Source: an uncultured Eubacteriales bacterium (GTDB lineage Bacteria; Bacillota_A; Clostridia; Lachnospirales; Lachnospiraceae). Taken from it: a stretch of 11,639 nt of DNA. Positions 5,983-11,639 of this stretch are shown in pieces. Where the stretch lies: the NCBI GenBank assembly GCA_900321365.1, contig ONVT01000285.1:1-11639 (forward strand), read 5' to 3'. Both the position numbers and the translations under genes were made by a program. The notes under the pieces are model-generated. The model did not search any database and was not told the DNA's origin. It saw nothing but the letters and a program-made list of their open reading frames with translations. The first letter of the stretch is position 1, and each line of letters starts with the position of its first letter.

Positions 5983-7845
5983 ATGAAGAAACCTTCACAG
6001 GAGAGGTGCGCAGGCTCAGGCAGATCATCATTAACATCCCCGGAAACGGCATCAACAGGGAAGACACAGAAAAAGCGGTCGATTGCGCTGGAGCTGTCCA
6101 TCCTTTTTATCGGGCTGCTCCTTCTCATCATGGTCGCGATGCTCATCATGAATACCACTTATCTGACGCGGTTCTATGAACTGCGTCTTCAGGTTACCCT
6201 GAAAAATGCTTATCGGGAAGTGGATTCCCATGTTTCCACGTCACAGGGAGTGGATACGGATTATTTTGCGAATGAATTCCGGTCCCTCGAACGCTCCGGG
6301 AACATTGCGCTCGTCATTTCGGATCCGGAGTTTTCACCGGTCATCGAGGTGAGAAGGGAAGAGGACGACATCATGGCAGCCCGGCTTAATGCGTACAGCA
6401 TGGGACTGGACCAGGAGGATGTCACCATCATAGAACAGACGGATGAATATATCATCCAGAAAAAGTCCGATGACAAGTATCAGATGGATTTCCTGGAAAT
6501 GTGGGGAACACTCCCTTCAAGCGGATATCATTTTATGATGCGCATCCCGATGGACAGCATCCGTTTGAACGCCAGGATCTCCAGCGAATTTATCCTGTAT
6601 ACGATACTGCTCACGGGACTGGTGGGAGTCGTCCTGATAGGGTGGCTGTCACAGAGGATCGCCAGGCCGGTCAAGGAGCTGACCGTGCTTTCCGCCCGGA
6701 TGGCAAACCTGGATTTTGACGCGAAGTATACCAGCGGCGGAAAGAATGAGATCGGCCAGCTGGGGGAGAATTTCAACCGGATGAGCGAGACGCTGGAGAA
6801 TGTGATCTCGGAGCTGAAGACTGCGAACAATGAACTCCAGAAGAACCTGGACGAGAAAACAAAAATAGATGACATGCGCCGTGAGTTTCTCTCAAATGTC
6901 TCTCACGAGCTCAAGACGCCGCTTGCCCTGATCCAGGGCTATGCGGAAGGGCTGCAGGACAGTGTGGCGGACGATCCGGAATCGAGGGAATACTACTGTG
7001 AGGTGATCGTAGACGAGGCGGCAAAGATGAATGTCCTCGTACAGAAGCTTCTCACGCTGAACCAGCTGGAGTTTGGTGATGAGGAGGTGGAAATGGTGCG
7101 GTTTGACCTTGCAGAGCTCATCCGCGGGAAAGTCAACTCATCCAGGATACTGGCGGATCAGAAATGCGCCAGCCTGGAATATGACGGACCATCCCGGCTT
7201 GAGGTCTGGGGGGATGAGTTCATGGTGGAGGAGGTCCTCACAAACTACCTGAGCAACGCCATCAACCATGTAGATGACTGTGACAGCGGGCACTGCGGTT
7301 CCCACCGGCCGTCCTCGCCGGCAGTAAGCGCCGGAAATGACGGCGGCGAAGGTGATAAGGGTTCCGGAGAGGGAAACCGCAGGATTGTCGTCAGCGCACG
7401 GGTGGATGAGACTGCCTCAAAGGTCCACGTGAGTGTCTACAATTCGGGAAGCCATATCCCCGATGAGGATCTGGATCAGGTCTGGGAAAAGTTCTTCAAG
7501 GTGGATAAGGCACGCACCCGGGAATATGGCGGAAGTGGAGTCGGCCTTTCCATCGTCCGTGCGATCATGGAATCTTTCCATCAGGATTTCGGCGTCAGAA
7601 ATGTTGAAGACGGTGTGGAGTTCTGGTTTGAGCTGGACTATGCCGGATCGAAGGAGCCTTCCGCGCTGGCCGCAGGCCGGCAGGACTCAGGTGCGGAATC
7701 CGGCATGTCCTCATCAGAGGGCCGGAAGGAACGCCGCGCCCGGGAGGCGGCCGAGAAGGAAGCCCTGAAACGGATGAAGAAGGAGATGCAGAAGGAAGAC
7801 GAGGCGGTGGATGCCGAGTGGGTGAGTACTTCCCGTCTGAAGTGA
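5983..7845 (+). CDS. HAMP-domain sensor histidine kinase with ATPase-domain insertion and charged C-terminal tail
   Basis: Membrane sensor kinase, 620 residues from ATG 5983, which has AAGAGGA (5966-5972) ten bases upstream; a GTG at 5923 would add 20 residues but has a weak site. Order: cytoplasmic N-tail, membrane helix 1 (36-57), extracellular sensor (58-202), helix 2 (203-222), HAMP (222-275), helical linker, HisKA with phospho-His308 in SNVSHELKTPL, and HATPase (about 405-553). The N box is NYLSNAINHV (421-430). The G1 region reads YNSGSHIP (486-493), with Asn where most kinases have the ATP-binding Asp; G2 is GGSGVGLSIV (516-525). A Ser/Gly/Asp-rich insertion (about 431-466) sits between N box and G1, and a 65-residue tail ends in a charged helix (580-605). 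No regulator is adjacent; the OmpR-type regulator at 196-888 is the likely partner. Confidence 0.93.
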   Translation: MKKPSQERCAGSGRSSLTSPETASTGKTQKKRSIALELSILFIGLLLLIMVAMLIMNTTYLTRFYELRLQVTLKNAYREVDSHVSTSQGVDTDYFANEFRSLERSGNIALVISDPEFSPVIEVRREEDDIMAARLNAYSMGLDQEDVTIIEQTDEYIIQKKSDDKYQMDFLEMWGTLPSSGYHFMMRIPMDSIRLNARISSEFILYTILLTGLVGVVLIGWLSQRIARPVKELTVLSARMANLDFDAKYTSGGKNEIGQLGENFNRMSETLENVISELKTANNELQKNLDEKTKIDDMRREFLSNVSHELKTPLALIQGYAEGLQDSVADDPESREYYCEVIVDEAAKMNVLVQKLLTLNQLEFGDEEVEMVRFDLAELIRGKVNSSRILADQKCASLEYDGPSRLEVWGDEFMVEEVLTNYLSNAINHVDDCDSGHCGSHRPSSPAVSAGNDGGEGDKGSGEGNRRIVVSARVDETASKVHVSVYNSGSHIPDEDLDQVWEKFFKVDKARTREYGGSGVGLSIVRAIMESFHQDFGVRNVEDGVEFWFELDYAGSKEPSALAAGRQDSGAESGMSSSEGRKERRAREAAEKEALKRMKKEMQKEDEAVDAEWVSTSRLK

Positions 7846-7857
7846 CCGGGGGTGAAG

Positions 7858-9186
7858 ATGAAACAGCGTGAGAGAGAACAGAAAGTGGTCGTGATCGGGG
7901 CAGGCGCGGCCGGAATGATGGCAGCCTGTGCGGCCGCCTCCCGCGGGGCGAAGGTTGTCATTTTCGAGAAGAATGAGAAGGCCGGAAAAAAGCTCTACAT
8001 CACAGGCAAGGGAAGATGCAACTTCACGAATGTCTGCGAGACGGAGGACTTTTTTCCGAATGTTGTGCGCAATCCCAGTTTTCTCTATTCCTCTGTCTAC
8101 TGTTTTGACGCGCATGCGGTTGTGGAATGGTTTGAAGAGCATGGAGTGAAGACAAAGGTTGAACGGGGGATGAGGGCATTTCCTTTCAGCGACCATGCGT
8201 CTGACATCACGAGATGTCTGGAGAAAGAGCTGGAGCGTCTGGGCGTGGAGGTGCGGTTTTCCTCGGAGGTGAAGGAACTCATCATTGAAACGGAGAATGC
8301 TCCGGCAAAGGCGGATGTCGATTCAGCACCCCGGAAAAAACAGAGAGCAGCTCTTCGACGGGCGGAAGGTGTCCTGCTTGCGGATGGGAGGAAGATCTTC
8401 TCGGACAGTGTCATCGTCGCAACCGGCGGCCTTTCCTATCCGTCAACCGGCTCTACCGGAGACGGATACCGGTTTGCCCGCTCGGCAGGACACACTGTAA
8501 GTACACTGTCGCCGTCTCTGGTTCCCTTCAATGTCAGGGAAAAGGATATCCTGCAGCTGCAGGGGCTGTCATTAAAGAATGTAACCTTCACCGTCCTGGA
8601 CGGGAAGAAAAAGCTGTTCCACGATATGGGGGAGATGATGTTCACCCATTTCGGAGTGACAGGCCCGCTGATTCTGAGCGCCAGCGCGCTGGTGCAGGAT
8701 CAGATCGCGAAGGGGCCGCTTGCGGCGTTCATCGATCTGAAGCCGGCGCTCTCGCAGGAGAAGCTGGATGCGAGGATCCTGAGGGAGATGGAGGCAAACC
8801 GGAACCGGTCGATCAGGAACGCTGTCAGGAACCTGTATCCGGCGAGGCTGGTGCCCGTAATCCTGGACAGGGCCGGGATCGACGCGCTAAGGCCGGTGCA
8901 TGATATCACGGCTGCCGAGAGAAGAGAACTGGTCCTGAAGACGAAACGGCTGGACCTGACGCTCATATCCCTCCGCACTTTCCAGGAAGCGGTCATCACC
9001 CGGGGCGGGGTTGATGTCCGGCAGGTCGATCCCGGAACCATGGAGTCGAGGCTGGTAAAGGGACTGTACTTCGCGGGCGAGGTTCTGGATGTGGATGCCA
9101 TGACCGGCGGTTTCAATCTGCAGATAGCCTGGTCGACCGGAAGGGCAGCCGGAGAGGCGGCCGCCCTCAGTCCGGGTCTGGCCTGA
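7858..9186 (+). CDS. HI0933/YhiN-family NAD(P)/FAD-dependent oxidoreductase
   Basis: Flavoprotein of the HI0933-like family, often labelled aminoacetone oxidase family; its physiological reaction is not established. The 442 residues start with a Rossmann FAD-binding motif, GAGAAG (14-19), and Glu37 at the end of the second strand for the ribose. The family signature GKKLYITGKGRCNFTN (43-58) is complete, followed by VATGGLSYPSTGSTGDG (187-203), MMFTHFGVTGP (260-270) and the C-terminal flavin-binding FAGEVLDVDAMTGGFNLQIA (405-424). A Lys/Ala-rich stretch at about 148-168 looks like a lineage-specific insertion and makes it slightly longer than usual. The ATG at 7858 is preferred to a GTG at 7852 because GGGGGTG (7848-7854) is then its binding site. 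It starts 12 bp after the kinase stop, so the two are probably co-transcribed, though a metabolic link is unclear. Confidence 0.92.
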   Translation: MKQREREQKVVVIGAGAAGMMAACAAASRGAKVVIFEKNEKAGKKLYITGKGRCNFTNVCETEDFFPNVVRNPSFLYSSVYCFDAHAVVEWFEEHGVKTKVERGMRAFPFSDHASDITRCLEKELERLGVEVRFSSEVKELIIETENAPAKADVDSAPRKKQRAALRRAEGVLLADGRKIFSDSVIVATGGLSYPSTGSTGDGYRFARSAGHTVSTLSPSLVPFNVREKDILQLQGLSLKNVTFTVLDGKKKLFHDMGEMMFTHFGVTGPLILSASALVQDQIAKGPLAAFIDLKPALSQEKLDARILREMEANRNRSIRNAVRNLYPARLVPVILDRAGIDALRPVHDITAAERRELVLKTKRLDLTLISLRTFQEAVITRGGVDVRQVDPGTMESRLVKGLYFAGEVLDVDAMTGGFNLQIAWSTGRAAGEAAALSPGLA

Positions 9187-9231
9187 ATTGTGATTCGTTG
9201 CGACAGTCAAAACGTCAGGAAAACATAAGCT

Positions 9232-9324
9232 GATCACACAGCAAACACTGTGGGATCGCCTGGAGAAGATGTTGAAAACCAACATCTGTGATAAAAGAAA
9301 AGACCGGCAGAAAACGCAGGCCGG
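9232..9324 (+). promoter_or_regulatory. Leader with three successive hairpins before cmk
   Basis: The 152-bp gap before cmk holds three non-overlapping inverted repeats. Hairpin 1: GATCACACAG (9232-9241) with CTGTGGGATC (9248-9257), 9 of 10 pairs. Hairpin 2: AGATGTT (9267-9273) with AACATCT (9281-9287), perfect. Hairpin 3: CCGGC (9304-9308) with GCCGG (9320-9324). The last ends 4 nt before the cmk Shine-Dalgarno GGAGGT (9329-9334). None is followed by a T-run, so they are not terminators. No clear promoter was found upstream. A regulatory leader for the cmk-ispH-rpsA operon is possible. Confidence 0.4.
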
Positions 9325-9338
9325 AAGCGGAGGTAAAT

Positions 9339-10010
9339 ATGAGTTTCAATATTGCGATTGACGGCCCTGCGGGAGCGGGAAAGAGCTCGGCGGCAAAGCT
9401 CGCCGCGAAGGAACTGGGATTTATCTATGTGGATACGGGTGCCATGTACCGTACCATCGCCCTGTACCTGCTGCAGAACCATGTTGACATCGATAAGGAA
9501 GAAGATCTGAAAGAAGCTCTGGATCATATCGATGTGAGCATGTCCTATGAGGGCGGCGTGCAGCATATGTTCCTCAACGGCGAAGATGTGTCCGGCCTGA
9601 TCCGGACGCAGGAGGTGTCTGACATGGCTTCCAGGTCGTCCGCGCATCCCGCGGTGCGGGAGAAGCTGCTCAGTCTTCAGAGAGAGCTGGCCGCGAAAGA
9701 GGATGTGCTGATGGACGGAAGAGATATCGGAACGGCAATCCTTCCGGACGCAGATCTGAAGATCTTCCTCACCGCGAGTACTCAGGAGCGCGCGATGAGG
9801 AGGTACAGAGAACTCACGCAAAAGGGCGATTCGTGTTCGCTTGAAGAGATCCGCAGACAGATCGAGGAGAGAGATTACAGGGATTCGCATCGTGAGACAT
9901 CTCCTCTCACAAAGGCAGAGGACGCGGTTCTGCTGGATACTTCCGACATGACTCTGGAGGAGGCTGCTGCGGCAATTGTGTCTATGGCAAAGGAGCAGAT
10001 GGATGTCTGA
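9339..10010 (+). CDS. cmk: Cytidylate kinase, (d)CMP kinase
   Basis: Transfers phosphate from ATP to CMP or dCMP in pyrimidine nucleotide salvage and synthesis; cytosolic. The 223 residues match the bacterial family length. Motifs: P-loop GPAGAGKS (9-16), acceptor-site DTGAMYR (32-38), MDGRDIGT (125-132), and the lid/substrate stretch ERDYRDSHRETSPL (177-190). The start ATG has GGAGGT (9329-9334) four bases before it; an in-frame GTG at 9288 would add 17 basic residues with no binding site. It opens a tight operon: ispH begins inside its last codons (8-nt overlap) and rpsA follows. cmk next to rpsA is also the order in E. coli, which makes this a conserved pairing. A structured leader lies upstream. 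Confidence 0.96.
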   Translation: MSFNIAIDGPAGAGKSSAAKLAAKELGFIYVDTGAMYRTIALYLLQNHVDIDKEEDLKEALDHIDVSMSYEGGVQHMFLNGEDVSGLIRTQEVSDMASRSSAHPAVREKLLSLQRELAAKEDVLMDGRDIGTAILPDADLKIFLTASTQERAMRRYRELTQKGDSCSLEEIRRQIEERDYRDSHRETSPLTKAEDAVLLDTSDMTLEEAAAAIVSMAKEQMDV

Positions 10011-10986
10011 ATCAGTGGAAAAGATCAGCGCCCGGGAGAAAGTATCGGAACTGGAAAGAATTAGCAGGGATCCGGAGAATGTCCTGAAGGGAGATCTGTG
10101 GATCTCACCGGATGGCTGCAGTGCGTTGTACCAGGCAAAGAGCGCGGGCTTCTGCTTCGGGGTGCGGCGTGCTGTCGAAACGGTCCTGGAGCTGGCCGAA
10201 TCCGGTGTTTCGCCGATCTACACTTACGGACCGATTATCCACAATGAGATCGTTGTGCGTGATCTGGAAAAGAAGGGAGTCCGTGTAATCCGTTCTCCGG
10301 AAGAGCTTTCCGGACTCAGGGAGGGAACCGTTGTCATCCGGTCCCATGGCGTAGGCAGGGAGGTTTATTCGGCAATCAGGGAGAACGGCCTTTGCGTGGT
10401 GGATGCCACCTGTCCCTTTGTTCGTAAAATCCACAGAATCGTCGAGGAGAAGGGCAGGGAAGGATATGAAGTGATCATCATCGGTTCGGCTTCGCATCCC
10501 GAGGTGGAGGGAATCCGGGGATGGACCACAGGGGAGGTTACGGTGGTCGAAACGCAGGAAGACGCGATGGCCTATGTTCCTGAAACAGACAAACCTCTGT
10601 GCATTGTCAGCCAGACCACATTCAACCTGAAGAAATTTCATAAATTTGTTGAAATTATAAAAGGTTTGCGTTATCATGAATTTGCTGTATTGAATACTAT
10701 ATGCAATGCAACGGAAGAAAGGCAGACAGAGGCAAGATCAATCGCCCGGCTCGCGGATGTGATGTTTGTGATCGGGGGAAAACACAGTTCAAATACACAG
10801 AAGTTGTATGAGATATGCAGGAAAGAGTGCGAAAACACCTTTTTTGTTCAGGCTTTCGATGATTTGAATCTCCGTCTGGTGCCATTCAGGGGCATCGTTG
10901 GTATCTCAGCAGGGGCATCCACCCCAAACATATTAATCGAGGAGGTTTCAAACCTATGTCGGAAGACAATTTTGAGCAGATGCTGA
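10003..10986 (+). CDS. ispH: 4-hydroxy-3-methylbut-2-enyl diphosphate reductase
   Basis: Last enzyme of the non-mevalonate (MEP) isoprenoid pathway: converts HMBPP to IPP and DMAPP using a 4Fe-4S cluster. The three cluster cysteines are C51 (AGFCFGV), C137 (DATCPFV) and C234 (NTICNATEERQ). Substrate-site residues are seen as H80 in IIHNEIV, H165 and E167 in SHPEVEG, QTT (204-206), GGKHSSNT (258-265) and SAGASTP (302-308). The ATG at 10003 overlaps the cmk stop by 8 nt and has AAAGGAG (9989-9995) seven bases upstream. The N-terminus carries about 43 extra residues (SVEKISAREKVSEL...) before the point where the family normally starts. In many Clostridia this protein is fused to ribosomal protein S1; here the frame ends 24 codons after the GIVGISAG motif and S1 starts in another frame. 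Confidence 0.95.
   Translation: MSESVEKISAREKVSELERISRDPENVLKGDLWISPDGCSALYQAKSAGFCFGVRRAVETVLELAESGVSPIYTYGPIIHNEIVVRDLEKKGVRVIRSPEELSGLREGTVVIRSHGVGREVYSAIRENGLCVVDATCPFVRKIHRIVEEKGREGYEVIIIGSASHPEVEGIRGWTTGEVTVVETQEDAMAYVPETDKPLCIVSQTTFNLKKFHKFVEIIKGLRYHEFAVLNTICNATEERQTEARSIARLADVMFVIGGKHSSNTQKLYEICRKECENTFFVQAFDDLNLRLVPFRGIVGISAGASTPNILIEEVSNLCRKTILSRC
10939..10946 (+). promoter_or_regulatory. Ribosome binding site for rpsA inside ispH
   Basis: GAGGAGGT lies in the last codons of ispH (encoding Glu-Glu-Val), nine bases before the ATG at 10956. It is a near-perfect Shine-Dalgarno sequence and is the main argument that S1 is initiated separately here rather than made as a C-terminal domain of IspH. 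Confidence 0.8.
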
Positions 10987-11639
10987 ATGATTACAGCAAA
11001 ACGATTCACACTGGTGAAGTTGTTGAGGGAGAAGTGATTGATGTCACACCGGATCAGATCATCCTCAACATCCACAGCAAGTCGGACGGAATCATCACGA
11101 AGAATGAGTATTCGAATGATTCCAGCATCGATCTGACAGAGGTTGTCAAGGTCGGCGATACCATGGAAGCGAAGGTCATGAAGGTCAACGACGGCGAAGG
11201 CCAGACTCTTCTTACCTATAAGAGGCTTGCTGCGGAGAAAGGCAACAAGCGTCTTGAGGAGGCGTTCAACAACCATGAGGTTCTGAAGGCTCCGGTTGTC
11301 CAGGTTCCGAATGGCGGTCTCGTTGCCGTAGTCGACGGCGCGCGTGTCTTCATCCCGGCTTCTCTGGTTTCTGATACCTACGAGAAGAATCTGGAGAGAT
11401 ATAACGGCCAGGAGATTGAGTTCGTCGTGACGGAGTTCAATCCGCGCAGGCACCGCATCATCGGCGACCGCAAGCAGATCCTTGTTGACCGCAAGAAGGA
11501 GCTTCAGAAGGAGCTGTTTGAGCGCATCCATATCGGCGATACCGTTACGGGCGTTGTGAAGAATGTCACGGATTTCGGTGCGTTCATCGATCTGGGCGGC
11601 GCGGACGGACTGCTTCACATCTCCGAGATGAGCTGGGGC
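10956..11639 (+). CDS. rpsA: Ribosomal protein S1 (S1 RNA-binding-domain protein), N-terminal part
   Basis: Truncated by the right window edge after 228 codons without a stop. S1-type proteins bind mRNA through repeated OB-fold domains and help translation initiation. Visible are S1 domain 1 (about 18-88, VVEGEVIDVTPDQIILNI), S1 domain 2 (about 106-174, LVAVVDGARVFIPASLV) and the start of domain 3 (193-228, VTGVVKNVTDFGAFIDLGG), whose FGAFIDLG and LLHISEMSWG motifs are typical. The start follows a strong internal ribosome binding site and overlaps the ispH 3' end by 31 nt in the -1 frame relative to ispH. Translational coupling to ispH is likely. In many Clostridia the same two units form one bifunctional chain, so this split arrangement is notable. 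Confidence 0.93.
   Translation, partial: MSEDNFEQMLNDYSKTIHTGEVVEGEVIDVTPDQIILNIHSKSDGIITKNEYSNDSSIDLTEVVKVGDTMEAKVMKVNDGEGQTLLTYKRLAAEKGNKRLEEAFNNHEVLKAPVVQVPNGGLVAVVDGARVFIPASLVSDTYEKNLERYNGQEIEFVVTEFNPRRHRIIGDRKQILVDRKKELQKELFERIHIGDTVTGVVKNVTDFGAFIDLGGADGLLHISEMSWG

Noticed and set aside
10940..10986. Programmed -1 frameshift joining ispH and rpsA
   Set aside because: No X-XXY-YYZ slippery heptamer was found in the overlap in the ispH frame, and a strong ribosome binding site explains separate initiation.
10848..11618. 256-codon minus-strand open frame over rpsA
   Set aside because: It lies antisense to a clear S1 gene; its composition is that of a shadow frame.
1..11639. Insertion sequence, CRISPR array or phage genes bounding the inserted block
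   Set aside because: No transposase, integrase, terminal inverted repeat pair or regular repeat-spacer pattern was seen on either strand.

Overview
The window reads as a chromosomal segment of a Gram-positive anaerobe of the class Clostridia, most likely a Lachnospiraceae-type gut or rumen bacterium with a moderately high GC content. The reasons are the strong GGAGG-type ribosome binding sites, the style of the proteins, and the order tmRNA / two-component system / HI0933-family flavoprotein / cmk / ispH / rpsA. I remember that order as a recurring Lachnospiraceae neighbourhood. No database search was possible, so the taxon is an inference.

Layout. Positions 1-116 hold the 3' end of the tmRNA gene (ssrA) and its terminator. 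An OmpR-family response regulator follows (196-888), with an 8-bp direct repeat at 22-bp spacing just upstream. Next come a membrane diguanylate cyclase with two periplasmic-binding-protein-like sensor domains (976-3117) and a small unknown protein whose start overlaps the cyclase stop (3117-3407). A bidirectional terminator near 3457-3475 separates these from a convergent phosphotransacetylase gene (4691-3573, minus strand). After a 353-bp divergent intergenic region come a six-helix membrane protein (5045-5893), a HAMP histidine kinase (5983-7845), a flavoprotein (7858-9186), and a housekeeping operon cmk - ispH - rpsA (9339 to the right edge). In that operon cmk/ispH overlap by 8 nt and ispH/rpsA by 31 nt.

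How the parts may work together. The response regulator and the histidine kinase have no other partner in the window and are probably a cognate pair. The cyclase, small protein, phosphotransacetylase and membrane protein lie between them as an apparent insertion of about 5 kb. The most unusual gene is the phosphotransacetylase: an otherwise intact Pta preceded in frame, behind a strong ribosome binding site, by an apparent Sec signal peptide or membrane anchor, with no ATG, GTG or TTG between the signal and the enzyme domain. The inserted genes all seem linked to the envelope. Pta normally makes acetyl phosphate, which can phosphorylate response regulators, but an exported enzyme could not do this in the cytoplasm. 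No mobile element, CRISPR array, phage gene or complete tRNA was seen.
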